Shown here: positions 16,055-23,208 of the stretch, one piece after another | Numbering within the stretch: the stretch's first letter is position 1 | How the letters are laid out: each line of letters opens with the position of its first letter | From: JAWXTP01 sp044433415 | Lineage (GTDB): Bacteria; Bacteroidota; Bacteroidia; Bacteroidales; Rikenellaceae | Assembly: GCA_044433415.1 (NCBI GenBank) | Contig: JAWXTP010000038.1 | Span: forward strand, 1-23,208 | Direction: 5' to 3' | DNA: 23,208 bases | Made by a program: the position numbers and the translations under genes | Notes under the pieces: model-generated | The model's database searches: none | What the model was told of the DNA's origin: nothing | Seen by the model: the letters and a program-made list of their open reading frames with translations, nothing else

Positions 16055-16140
16055 ACTTATTTTAAAGTGCAGATCAAGCGATCATACCGAAGTATTTACC
16101 AAGAACAACACTCAAATTCTTCTACAAAGATAATACTTTT

Positions 16141-17037
16141 TTACGAAATTGCAAATAGTTTTATCGTGTTTCTTAATATCAAATCTACTTCATGACTTTT
16201 ATTTGTCGAAAAAAGCGCGTTGTATTCAGCTATAAAACTATCTGAAAGATCAGTGGATATACGTCCTAAAAAGTACAGAATAACATATGCAACACCATTT
16301 AAGTTGTAAAAATCATTATTAGATAAAGATTTTCCCGATGTCGCTACTCCACTTCTTATTCCTCTTGGTAGGTTGAAATTATATATACAATTGCCGTGTG
16401 AACATACATTGCGAATTATTCTAATAACATATATATAGTTGCAGAAAATCCTTATACTACATCCATAACTATTAGATATATACCTTTTTAGATTATCATT
16501 TTTTAGTGATTTGTACAACATCTCAACATTGCCAATTGTTAAAAATTCGAGAGTTTTCCAAGCTGGCGCATACGAACAAGCGTGCTTTACATGGTGCTTT
16601 GAAATTACACTATTATGCCCTCTGAGATTATCATAAATCAATTTGTCAAAACTATCTACAAACTTCCTGCGCATGATATCTTCATTCACAAACCAACACG
16701 GATCATCTTTGTAGTAGAGAGAACTATCGTATGTTATACGTGTGCGTAAATTAACCTCGATTTTATGCAAATAAAACAGTAAAAGATGTCTTAATCTATT
16801 ATCAAAATCATAAAGTTCAATTATGCTCTCAAATTTAGAACCCGCTTTATATCGATGTGTTCGAACACTCTGATTAGGATTTATCTCAAAATGAAAACTA
16901 TAAAACCCCAAACGATAATAACCTATATTTAAAAGTTTGTCTTTTGCAAACACAATATCTTCTATCACCAATCCTCTGCCTGATAATATACCGATCTGCT
17001 CGTCGACAGTTGTAGCTTTTTTTATTATTGCATTCAT
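16141..17037 (-). CDS. Abi_2 (AbiD/AbiF-like) abortive-infection protein with HEPN motif
   Basis: 298 residues from the ATG at 17037; a TTG at 17052 would add five residues. The Abi_2 pattern is clear: GYYRLGFYSFHF (about 39-50), HRYKAGSKFESIIELYDFDNRLRHLLLFYLHKIEVNLRTRI (about 61-101), APAWKTLEFLTIGNVEMLYKSL (about 157-178), then YVIRIIRNVCSHGNCIYNF with Arg209 and His214 as R-N-x-x-x-H, the RNase signature of HEPN proteins. Family members make infected cells stop growth and block phage spread, probably by cutting RNA. It stands alone with its own promoter and terminator, in repeat-rich DNA between core genes, as is usual for recently gained defence genes. Confidence 0.85.
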   Translation of the reverse strand: MNAIIKKATTVDEQIGILSGRGLVIEDIVFAKDKLLNIGYYRLGFYSFHFEINPNQSVRTHRYKAGSKFESIIELYDFDNRLRHLLLFYLHKIEVNLRTRITYDSSLYYKDDPCWFVNEDIMRRKFVDSFDKLIYDNLRGHNSVISKHHVKHACSYAPAWKTLEFLTIGNVEMLYKSLKNDNLKRYISNSYGCSIRIFCNYIYVIRIIRNVCSHGNCIYNFNLPRGIRSGVATSGKSLSNNDFYNLNGVAYVILYFLGRISTDLSDSFIAEYNALFSTNKSHEVDLILRNTIKLFAIS

Positions 17038-17073
17038 AAATCTCGTTGGCAATTAAAATAATACAAACATACT

Positions 17074-17081
17074 CATTTTTC
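17074..17081 (-). promoter_or_regulatory. -7 box of the Abi gene
   Basis: Minus strand TATGTTTG fits TAnnTTTG, 36 nt before the Abi ATG. A mirror copy of the same box points the other way at 17094-17101. Confidence 0.5.
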
Positions 17082-17093
17082 GACTGTTTTGTA

Positions 17094-17101
17094 TATGTTT
17101 G
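17094..17101 (+). promoter_or_regulatory. -7 box facing away from the Abi gene
   Basis: TATGTTTG on the plus strand, identical to the Abi box but divergent, 20 nt before an ATG at 17122 that now opens only a gene remnant. Confidence 0.4.
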
Positions 17102-17121
17102 TAAATAAAATTGTTTACCCT

Positions 17122-17178
17122 ATGTCAATAAAATTCAGCGAAACCGAGTACGAAAAGGCAATCTATAACACCTCCCCA
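17122..17178 (+). pseudogene. Possible 5' remnant of a lost gene divergent from Abi
   Basis: ATG plus 17 sensible codons (MSIKFSETEYEKAIYNT) behind a promoter box, then the frame runs into low-complexity DNA and the antisense of the DUF1573 gene. The N-terminus resembles starts of some Bacteroidetes type I restriction R-subunits, but this is too short to be sure. It may be what remains after a deletion next to the heptamer repeat. Confidence 0.25.
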
Positions 17179-17196
17179 CATTTAAGGCGCTTGTCG

Positions 17197-17259
17197 CACC
17201 TATCACCTATCACCTATCACCTATCACCTATCACCTATCACCTATCACCTATCACCTAT
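17197..17259. repeat. Heptamer tandem repeat (CACCTAT)9
   Basis: Nine perfect head-to-tail copies of CACCTAT followed by a broken one (CACCTAA). On the minus strand it starts 3 nt after the DUF1573 stop, reading (ATAGGTG)n, and the last irregular unit provides that stop codon. A GCGCTTGTCGC repeat word lies directly beside it (17187-17197). Confidence 0.9.
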
Positions 17260-17262
17260 CAC

Positions 17263-17646
17263 CTAATACCTAACCCCAGTACCTCTTATATTAAAAGTAC
17301 TAGTCTTCTCTTTCCCAGAATGAAAAAGAACCACGCTCTTATAAAAGGCGCCTTCTTCCTTAGCCTCATAAGTAACCTTTACAAATGTGCTATCACCAGG
17401 CATTATAGGTTTCCTCGAATAACTAACCTTTGTGCATTTACAAGGCAGGTATTCATCTTTTATTACTAAAGGCTCACTAGAAACATTCTTAGCATAAAGA
17501 CTAATCTCTACTTTTTCTTTTACCTTCACATCTCCAAGATTAAGGGTCTCCTTACTTAATGTTAAACTTTGCGCGTAAGAAAACGCACTCACCAAAGTAA
17601 AGATGCAAAAGAAAAATAATCTATAATTGATTTTTCTGTAATTCAT
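17263..17646 (-). CDS. DUF1573 exported protein
   Basis: 127 residues from the ATG at 17646; an ATG at 17655 would only extend into rsmA. A signal peptide is evident (MNYRKINYRLFFFCIFTLVSAFSYA, cleavage about AYAQ-S type), so the protein is periplasmic or outer-membrane associated. The mature part is a single immunoglobulin-like domain of the DUF1573 type: LNLGDVKVKEKVEISLYAKNVSSEPLVI, then the CKCTKV strand in place of the usual CGC, then IMPGDSTFVKVTY, and IRGTGV at the end. Its function is unknown. The start lies within rsmA, overlapping its end by 26 nt, which points to joint translation from the recQ-rsmA transcript. Confidence 0.85.
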   Translation of the reverse strand: MNYRKINYRLFFFCIFTLVSAFSYAQSLTLSKETLNLGDVKVKEKVEISLYAKNVSSEPLVIKDEYLPCKCTKVSYSRKPIMPGDSTFVKVTYEAKEEGAFYKSVVLFHSGKEKTSTFNIRGTGVRY

Positions 17647-18439
17647 TTTCCACAAAATTTGTTAACTCTACAAATTCATCAACTCCTAACTTCTCAGGAC
17701 GTAATGTAAAAAACTCATGCTCTCCAGTAATAGCAGGGAAAGCCGCTTTTAGAGAGTTTCTAATAGTCTTACGACGTTGGTTAAAGGTGCCTTTAACAAC
17801 TTTATAAAATAACTTTTCGTCACAATTTAACTTCTCACGTTGGTTACGTGTAATTCGGATAACCGCACTTTGCACTTTTGGAGGTGGGTTAAAAACTTCT
17901 GGTCCTACTGTGAAAAGATATTCAATATCATAGTATGCTTGTAGGAACACGCTAAGTATGCCATACTCCTTTTTTCCTGGAGGCTCAGCAAGACGTACAG
18001 CAACTTCCTTTTGTATCATGCCTACACACTCAGAAATCAGTTCTTTATGTTCAAGGATTTTAAAATAAATCTGTGAGGAAATATTGTAAGGAAAATTACC
18101 TATTATATTAACACCATCACTAAACATCTCATCTAAAGGTAACTTTAAGAAGTCACCATCTATAAGAGTAGGTGTAAGCTCTGGGAACTTGCTGTTTAGG
18201 TAAACTATACTCTCCTTGTCTACCTCTGCTGCCCAAAGTTCAATATCTTTACGCTTTAATAGGAATTGTGTTAACACTCCAGTACCAGGACCTACTTCTA
18301 AGGTCTTAGGAGTACGAAAGGCTGTTAATGAATTGCATATCTGTTGAGAAATGCCCATATCAGTCAAGAAATGTTGACCGAGTTGTTTTTTTGGTTTTAC
18401 GTACAATGTATATAATTTATTTTGAGGGATAACATACAT
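17621..18439 (-). CDS. rsmA: 16S rRNA dimethyladenosine transferase RsmA/KsgA
   Basis: 272 residues. It dimethylates two adjacent adenines near the 3' end of 16S rRNA during 30S assembly, using S-adenosylmethionine. Motifs: KPKKQLGQHFLTD (15-27), SAM-binding LEVGPGTGVLTQFL (47-60), acidic end of strand two AAEVDKE (70-76), GDFLKLP (95-101), and catalytic GNFPYNISS (114-122), where the common NLPY is NFPY. The C-terminal part has FNPPPKVQSAV and the FNQRRKTIRNSL helix. The ATG at 18439 gives an N-terminus about 12 residues longer than usual; no better ATG lies closer to VKPKK. A perfect 8-bp inverted repeat brackets this ATG. It lies 56 nt after recQ, probably in the same transcript. Confidence 0.96.
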   Translation of the reverse strand: MYVIPQNKLYTLYVKPKKQLGQHFLTDMGISQQICNSLTAFRTPKTLEVGPGTGVLTQFLLKRKDIELWAAEVDKESIVYLNSKFPELTPTLIDGDFLKLPLDEMFSDGVNIIGNFPYNISSQIYFKILEHKELISECVGMIQKEVAVRLAEPPGKKEYGILSVFLQAYYDIEYLFTVGPEVFNPPPKVQSAVIRITRNQREKLNCDEKLFYKVVKGTFNQRRKTIRNSLKAAFPAITGEHEFFTLRPEKLGVDEFVELTNFVENELQKNQL

Positions 18440-18447
18440 TATCCCTC
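18424..18447 (-). promoter_or_regulatory. RNA hairpin around the rsmA start codon
   Basis: On the mRNA strand GAGGGATA (18447-18440) and TATCCCTC (18431-18424) pair perfectly. The 8-nt loop is ATGTATGT, whose first three bases are the start codon. The purine-rich GAGGGA that could act as ribosome site is locked in the stem. Confidence 0.55.
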
Positions 18448-18495
18448 TGTTTATTAGCTTATTTTTAAAATTTAGAATTTATAACAATAAGAAAC

Positions 18496-20685
18496 CTAAT
18501 TACCTAAATCATTAAGGAACTTAATTCTTACAAGTCTTATTTCTTCTTCTGTATAATCCTGCCCTAGTTCGTCCTGAGCTGCATCTATAGAGTCATTTTC
18601 AGCATCTTCCTTGAAATAACAGAAAATATCTTCTACTTTATCTTCGTCAACAGCCATCTCTAAATAGTAACCTATATTAAGTTTAGTACCCGAATACACA
18701 ATAGCTTCTATCTCTGTTAAAAGTTCAGGCATAGACAAACCTATACCGTCTGCTATATCCTCAAATTCCATTTTCTTGTCTATAGATTTGATAATATACA
18801 CTTTATTAACACTCTTGTTAATCACACTTTTAACAACCATATCCTGAGGACGGTCTATATCGTTATCCTCAACATATTGTTTAATAAGTTTCACAAATTC
18901 TGCTCCAAACTTACGTGTCTTACCAACACCTACACCCGTGATATTAGGCATCTCCTCCATAGTAATAGGATATTGAGTAGCCATATCCTCTAAAGAAGGA
19001 TCTTGAAAAATAACAAAAGGTGGAAGATTTAATCTTTTAGATAACTTCTTACGTAAATCTTTAAGCATTTTGAATAAAGTTTCATCGGCTGCACCACTTT
19101 CACGTGATAACTTACCTCCAACTAAGCCTTCATCATTAGCATCTTCATATTCGTTATCCTTGCTTAACTCTATAGAGTAAGGTTTATCTATATATTTCTC
19201 ACCTAAAGGAGTAATATGTAAAAGTCCATAATTTTCTATCTCCTTATCGACAAATTTGTTAATTAACGCTCCTCGAATAACTGAATTCCAATGACGTGGA
19301 GTCTTATCCTCACCCTTACCAAAAAGTTTTAACTTATCATGGTGATAAGATTTTACGATATCTTTCTTACGACCTACGATAAGATCAATAATATAGTCTG
19401 ATTTAAATTTGTCACCAACAGTACGTAACATCTCTAAGGCTAATTTTATGTCTTCTTTAGCCTCAAATTTAGGTTTAGGATTCAAGCAGTTATCACATGC
19501 TCCACAGTTAACCTCTTTGTATTCTTCACCAAAATAGTGAAGTAGAGTCTTACGTCTACATATTGAAGATTCAGCATAAGAAACAGTCTCTAACAAAAGT
19601 TGTTTTCCAATCTCCTGTTCAGAAATTGGCTTACCCTGCATGAATTTCTCTAATTTCTGTATATCTTTATTATTGTAGAAAGTTATACACTGTCCTTCGC
19701 CACCATCACGACCTGCACGACCTGTCTCTTGGTAATAGCCCTCTAAAGATTTAGGAATATCATAGTGAATTACAAATCTTACATCAGGCTTGTCAATACC
19801 CATACCAAAGGCAATAGTAGCAACGATAACATCAACATCCTCCATCAAGAATTTATCCTGATTTTCGGCTCTTGTGTTAGCATCCATACCTGCATGATAA
19901 GGAAGGGCATTAATTTTATTAACAATCAACATGTTGGCTATCTCCTCTACCTTCTTACGAGATAGGCAATAGATGATACCCGACTTACCTTCATTTTGTT
20001 TTATAAACTTGATTATATCTTTTGAAGCGTTATTTTTTGAACGTACTTCATAGTATAGGTTATCTCTATTAAAAGATGTTCTAAACACTTTAGCATCACC
20101 CATACCTAGGTTTTTCTGAATATCTAGTTGCACCTTAGGAGTTGCTGTAGCTGTAAGAGCAATGATGGGTGCAGGGTGTATATCTGTAATAATAGGGCGA
20201 ATACGACGATACTCAGGACGGAAGTCATGCCCCCATTCTGAAATACAGTGTGCCTCATCTATTGCATAAAAAGAAATTGTTATACTTCTTAAAAACTCAA
20301 TATTTTCTTCCTTTGTTAAGGACTCAGGAGCAAAATATAACAATTTTGTTTTCCCACTAAGTACATCCTTCTTAACCTTAGTAATTGCTGACTTATTCAA
20401 CGATGAATTTATGAAATGGGCTATACCATCATCCATTGAAAATGTACGCATGGCATCCACTTGATTTTTCATCAAAGCAATAAGAGGAGAAATTACGATG
20501 GCTACACCGTCCATTATCATAGCTGGTAGCTGATAACATAACGACTTACCCCCTCCTGTAGGCATTAATACAAAAGTATCATTACCTTCAATAAGATTCA
20601 AAATTATTTGTTCTTGATTCCCCTTAAATTGTGAAAATCCAAAATATTTTTTCAGATGGTCAGTTAGTGTCAAATCTTTTAGCAT
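18496..20685 (-). CDS. recQ: ATP-dependent DNA helicase RecQ
   Basis: 729 residues, the long Bacteroidetes form. It unwinds DNA 3' to 5' in recombination and fork repair. Walker A MPTGGGKSLC (41-50); DEAH box AIDEAHCISEWGHDF (141-155); motif III LTATATP (177-183); helicase C domain with YHAGM, VIVATIAFGMGIDKPDVRFVIH (286-307) and QETGRAGRDG (319-328). The zinc site has Cys376, Cys394, Cys397 and Cys400. The RQC winged helix spans about 405-510 and the HRDC domain about 536-605 (PPFVIFQDPSLEDMA, NITGVGVGKTRKFG). The last ~110 residues form an extra helix-turn-helix-like tail seen in Bacteroidetes RecQ. It is the first gene of recQ-rsmA-DUF1573. TATGTTTA (minus, 20712-20705), one base off the -7 consensus, may be its promoter. 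Confidence 0.97.
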   Translation of the reverse strand: MLKDLTLTDHLKKYFGFSQFKGNQEQIILNLIEGNDTFVLMPTGGGKSLCYQLPAMIMDGVAIVISPLIALMKNQVDAMRTFSMDDGIAHFINSSLNKSAITKVKKDVLSGKTKLLYFAPESLTKEENIEFLRSITISFYAIDEAHCISEWGHDFRPEYRRIRPIITDIHPAPIIALTATATPKVQLDIQKNLGMGDAKVFRTSFNRDNLYYEVRSKNNASKDIIKFIKQNEGKSGIIYCLSRKKVEEIANMLIVNKINALPYHAGMDANTRAENQDKFLMEDVDVIVATIAFGMGIDKPDVRFVIHYDIPKSLEGYYQETGRAGRDGGEGQCITFYNNKDIQKLEKFMQGKPISEQEIGKQLLLETVSYAESSICRRKTLLHYFGEEYKEVNCGACDNCLNPKPKFEAKEDIKLALEMLRTVGDKFKSDYIIDLIVGRKKDIVKSYHHDKLKLFGKGEDKTPRHWNSVIRGALINKFVDKEIENYGLLHITPLGEKYIDKPYSIELSKDNEYEDANDEGLVGGKLSRESGAADETLFKMLKDLRKKLSKRLNLPPFVIFQDPSLEDMATQYPITMEEMPNITGVGVGKTRKFGAEFVKLIKQYVEDNDIDRPQDMVVKSVINKSVNKVYIIKSIDKKMEFEDIADGIGLSMPELLTEIEAIVYSGTKLNIGYYLEMAVDEDKVEDIFCYFKEDAENDSIDAAQDELGQDYTEEEIRLVRIKFLNDLGN

Positions 20686-20723
20686 TGCAATTAAAGTGTA
20701 ATAATAAACATATTGGTAACTTT

Positions 20724-20775
20724 AAGGAACTTCTAAATATAAAATCGAATAAACCCAATTATTAGAACCCCCCTA
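20724..20775. repeat. Dispersed ~50-bp palindromic element, copy 3
   Basis: Ends AAGGAACTTCTAA and TTAGAACCCCCCTA; the middle matches copy 1 (4991-5043) at nearly all positions (AAAATC-AATAAA-CCAATTA in common). It sits in the recQ upstream region, unlike copies 1 and 2, which follow genes. Confidence 0.6.
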
Positions 20776-20975
20776 TAGATAATTTCTAAAAACAAAGAAA
20801 CATTTTCAGATAATCACCTTAATAGTTTCCTAAAGGTAGTACTTTTTTTCATTAAAAAAAATAAAAACTCTAAAAAAAACACCTATTACAATATTGCAAA
20901 AACTAGCTAAAAAACCACAATGTACTAAATTTCAGCAACTTAAATAAAGCATGTTATATAAATAAAAAAACAAAA
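20776..20975. other. AT-rich DNA without a gene
   Basis: Poly-A/T-rich spacer between the recQ promoter side and the cyclophilin terminator. No open frame of note, no RNA gene and no clear promoter seen. Confidence 0.5.
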
Positions 20976-21031
20976 AAAAATCATCATCACCTATAAAAAA
21001 TATAATTTTTCAATAGATGATGATGATTTTT
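20976..21031. terminator. Bidirectional terminator downstream of the cyclophilin gene
   Basis: The arms AAAAATCATCATCACCTAT (20976-20994) and ATAGATGATGATGATTTTT (21013-21031) pair with one mismatch, and the stem is flanked by A-run and T-run, so it can work in both directions. It is 22 nt beyond the cyclophilin stop. Confidence 0.75.
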
Positions 21032-21053
21032 AGCACAAAACTTGCTATATAAC

Positions 21054-21491
21054 CTATTCTTCGAATATTTCTACCCCTAAAATTAAGTCTCCTCTACGAA
21101 TTTCGTCAACAACCTCAACTCCTTCGTAAACTTTACCAAAACAAGTGTGTACTCCATCTAGGTGAGCTGTATTATTACGAGAGTGACAAATAAAGAATTG
21201 AGAACTACCTGTATCTTTACCAGCGTGAGCCATAGAAAGCACTCCTCTATCGTGATATTGGTTTCCACCTTTAGTTTCACATTTGATTTTAGTACCAGAA
21301 CCACCATTACCAAGACCATTAGGACAACCACCTTGGATTACAAAATCTGGAATCACTCTATGGAAAGTCAATCCATCATAGAAACCTGCTTGAGCTAATT
21401 TACAAAAGTTAGCTACTGTTCCTGGAGCATCATTTTCGTAAAATTCAATTTTCATATCACCTTTTTCGGTGCGCATTATTGCTTTTTTCAT
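21054..21491 (-). CDS. Cyclophilin-type peptidyl-prolyl cis-trans isomerase
   Basis: 145 residues, a single short bacterial cyclophilin domain without signal peptide, so cytosolic. It speeds proline isomerization in protein folding. Conserved parts: DAPGTVANFCKLAQAGFYDGLTFHRVIPDFVIQGGCP (catalytic Arg in FHR, Phe and Gln in DFVIQGG), GVLSMAHAG, TGSSQFFI, and LDGVHTCFGKVYEGVEVVDEI. The active-site tryptophan of eukaryotic cyclophilins is His here, as in many bacterial forms. Monocistronic: terminator after it, divergent gene before it. Confidence 0.95.
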   Translation of the reverse strand: MKKAIMRTEKGDMKIEFYENDAPGTVANFCKLAQAGFYDGLTFHRVIPDFVIQGGCPNGLGNGGSGTKIKCETKGGNQYHDRGVLSMAHAGKDTGSSQFFICHSRNNTAHLDGVHTCFGKVYEGVEVVDEIRRGDLILGVEIFEE

Positions 21492-21794
21492 ACCTTTTGT
21501 TTTTTATTAACAGTTATATATTAATCAAATAAAATTATTGGACTTTTAAAGCCAACAAATAAAACCTTAATCACCTAACTTTAAGTCAATTAATAGCTTA
21601 TGCAAGGAATTAAGCTCTACAAATTTATTAAATATTTCCCTAATTTACAATTTTTATGATGCTTATATTAAATTTGATTATCTAGACCAATCATCAAATA
21701 AGTATTTATACTTATATATAGGATATTTAAAAACATTATCTTTGTGGTGTAAATTTTAAAGAAAATTTTAATATTAATTTAAATATAGAAAAAA
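21492..21794. other. Divergent intergenic region, cyclophilin / alpha-oxoamine synthase
   Basis: 303 bp of AT-rich DNA with no gene. It holds the clear promoter box of the plus-strand gene at 21737-21744. No convincing box was found for the minus-strand cyclophilin. Confidence 0.6.
21737..21744 (+). promoter_or_regulatory. -7 box of the alpha-oxoamine synthase gene
   Basis: TATCTTTG, an exact TAnnTTTG match, 50 nt before the GTG start. Confidence 0.55.
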
Positions 21795-23051
21795 GTGGAT
21801 ATTTTTGAACGTATTGAAAAAGACGCTGGTGGTCCTATTGGACGTTACCAAAAGCTAAGTCACGGATATTTTTCGTTTCCTAAATTAGAAGGACCTATCG
21901 CTCCTCGTATGATGTTTAGAGGTAAAGAAGTTCTTACATGGTCTTTAAACAACTACCTAGGTTTAGCTGCTCACCCAGAAGTTATGGCTGCTGATGCTGA
22001 AGCTGCTAAAGAATATGGTATGGCTTACCCTATGGGTGCTCGTATGATGAGTGGTCAAACTATATATCACGAACAATTAGAAAGAGAACTTGCTGCATTT
22101 GTTGGTAAAGATGACGCTTTCCTTTTGAACTTCGGTTACCAAGGTATGGTTTCTATAATTGACACTTTAATTTCACCTCGTGACGTTATCGTTTATGACT
22201 CAGAAGCTCACGCTTGTATCATTGACGGTCTTTTACTTCACAAAGCTAAAGGTGGTAAACGTTTTGTTTTCCCTCACAACAACATGGAAAACTGTCGTAA
22301 ACAACTAGAGCGTGCTACACGTCTTGCTGAGGCTAACGGTGGTGGCGTTATGGTTATCACAGAGGGTGTATTCGGTATGAAAGGTGACCTAGGTCGCTTA
22401 GACGAAATCGTTGCTATGAAGAAGGAATTTAACTTCCGTCTTCTAGTGGATGATGCTCACGGTTTTGGTACTATGGGTGACACAGGTTCTGGTACTCCTG
22501 AGCACTTCAAATGTACAGAAGGTGTAGACGTTCACTTCTCTACTTTCGCTAAATCTATGGCAGGTATTGGTGCTTTCGTTGCTTCTGACAAATTTATCGT
22601 AGACTTCCTTCGTTATAACATGCGTTCTCAAACTTACGCTAAGTCTCTACCTATGCCTATGGTAAAAGGTGCTTTAAAACGTCTTGAGTTAATCAAAGCT
22701 CACCCTGAATTTAAAGAAAACCTTTGGACTATTGTTAAGGCTTTACAAAAAGGATTTAGAGAAGAAGGTCTTGAGATAGGTGTTACTCAATCTCCTGTTA
22801 CTCCTGTATATATGAAAGGTGGAGTTGAAGAAGCTACAAATATCGTGGTTGACTTACGTGAAAATTATGGTCTTTTCTGTTCTGTGGTAACATATCCTGT
22901 TATCCCTAAAGGTGAGATTATCTTACGTATCATCCCTACAGCTGTTCATACTTTGGAGGACGTTCAATATACTATTGACTGTTTCAAGAAATGTCACTCT
23001 AAATTGAACGATGGCACATACCACAAGCCTGTTCCAGCCATGGCCGATTAA
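21795..23051 (+). CDS. Alpha-oxoamine synthase (serine palmitoyltransferase / cysteate acyltransferase-like)
   Basis: 418 residues with a GTG start (MDIFERIEKDAGGPIGRY); no nearer ATG fits. It is a PLP enzyme of the alpha-oxoamine synthase family, which joins an amino acid to an acyl thioester with loss of CO2. Visible motifs: TWSLNNYLGLAAHPEV (48-63), GARMMSGQTIYHEQLERELAAF (81-102), DSEAHACIIDG with PLP-stacking His139, VDDAHGFGTMG with Asp219 and His222, and STFAKSMAG with PLP-binding Lys253. The product could be 3-ketosphinganine (sphingolipids), a cysteate-derived sulfonolipid precursor (capnine), 2-amino-3-ketobutyrate or a biotin precursor. The N-terminus is closest in my memory to Flavobacteria-type proteins linked to sphingo- or sulfonolipids, and no biotin or threonine genes are near. 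Substrate is unresolved. A copy of the structured 3' element follows the stop. Confidence 0.9.
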   Translation: MDIFERIEKDAGGPIGRYQKLSHGYFSFPKLEGPIAPRMMFRGKEVLTWSLNNYLGLAAHPEVMAADAEAAKEYGMAYPMGARMMSGQTIYHEQLERELAAFVGKDDAFLLNFGYQGMVSIIDTLISPRDVIVYDSEAHACIIDGLLLHKAKGGKRFVFPHNNMENCRKQLERATRLAEANGGGVMVITEGVFGMKGDLGRLDEIVAMKKEFNFRLLVDDAHGFGTMGDTGSGTPEHFKCTEGVDVHFSTFAKSMAGIGAFVASDKFIVDFLRYNMRSQTYAKSLPMPMVKGALKRLELIKAHPEFKENLWTIVKALQKGFREEGLEIGVTQSPVTPVYMKGGVEEATNIVVDLRENYGLFCSVVTYPVIPKGEIILRIIPTAVHTLEDVQYTIDCFKKCHSKLNDGTYHKPVPAMAD

Positions 23052-23079
23052 GTTGCATTGTTTTCCGGCAAGGGACATT

Positions 23080-23208
23080 GGGAAGGCTTTTCCCAATAAC
23101 GGCCTACATTTTTCACCTTTTCCGAAAAAGAAGTGCTCACAACCTCGAGGTTGCTCCGCGTTCTTTTCCGAAAAACGCAAAAAATCTAAGCCATTCTTGG
23201 AAAAAGCG
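23080..23208 (+). repeat. Structured 3'-UTR element, third copy (cut by window end)
   Basis: Starts 28 nt after the stop of the alpha-oxoamine synthase gene: GGGAAGGCTTTTCCC (23080-23094), AATAACGGC, an A/T-rich stem built from TTTTCCGAAAAAGAA and TTCTTTTCCGAAAAA, the apical GTGCTCACAACCTCGAGGTTG (CAACC-TCGA-GGTTG) with CTCCGC, then CCATTCTTGG and AAAAAGCG at the window end. The stem sequence differs fully from the purA and GH92 copies, but the blocks and order are the same. Confidence 0.75.

Noticed and set aside
17197..17259. CRISPR-like array
   Set aside because: The 7-bp units are directly adjacent with no spacers and there are no cas genes; it is a simple tandem repeat.
17089..17469. 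126-codon plus-strand frame
   Set aside because: Its middle is the translated heptamer repeat and its end is antisense to DUF1573; only the first codons may be a gene remnant.
22923..23180. 85-codon minus-strand frame
   Set aside because: Overlaps the end of the alpha-oxoamine synthase gene and the 3' element in antisense; no recognisable protein.

Overview
The window comes from a low-GC member of the Bacteroidota, most likely order Bacteroidales. Reasons: a phage-integrase-like recombinase of the Bacteroidetes type, several TAnnTTTG promoter boxes, a lipoprotein GH92 glycosidase, a fimbrillin-like/GLUG surface lipoprotein preceded by a typical tiny Bacteroidales ORF, weak Shine-Dalgarno sequences, and housekeeping proteins of Bacteroidetes type. 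I cannot name the genus from sequence alone.

Layout. (1) Positions 1-5000 look like a mobile or accessory island: the 5' part of a tyrosine recombinase (cut by the window edge), a truncated Schlafen/AlbA-type protein, an overlapping XRE-Panacea antitoxin/RelE-like toxin pair, a decayed gene fragment, and a very AT-rich pair made of a DUF2778 (Tlde1-like) L,D-transpeptidase-fold protein and a small three-helix membrane protein that looks like its immunity partner. (2) 5000-8860 is mostly core: purA and an S1-domain CvfB-like protein on the minus strand, then a TauE/SafE permease on the plus strand. (3) 8946-11297 is a GH92 lipoprotein for extracytoplasmic glycan breakdown. (4) 11780-15338 is a 1135-residue surface lipoprotein with three near-identical ~290-residue GLUG repeats, plus a 41-residue small ORF just upstream. 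(5) 15540-17260 is repeat-rich DNA carrying an Abi_2/HEPN abortive-infection protein. (6) 17263-20685 is a minus-strand cluster recQ - rsmA/ksgA - DUF1573. (7) 21054-23051 holds a cyclophilin and, divergently, an alpha-oxoamine synthase of the sphingolipid/sulfonolipid type.

The most unusual signal is not a protein. A composite element of about 130-200 nt follows the stop codon of three unrelated genes (purA, GH92, alpha-oxoamine synthase), always in the gene's own orientation. Its loops and a GGGAAGGCTTTTCCC hairpin are conserved. Its long A/T-rich stem has a different sequence in each copy but still pairs, and at least two copies end in a strong terminator hairpin; the third is cut by the window end. 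This looks like a recurring structured 3'-UTR RNA or a repeat shaped by structure. One copy is interrupted by a further ~150-bp palindrome. Other dispersed families are a ~50-bp GGAACTTCTAA-ended MITE-like palindrome (three copies) and a GCGACAAGCG-type repeat (at least five places).
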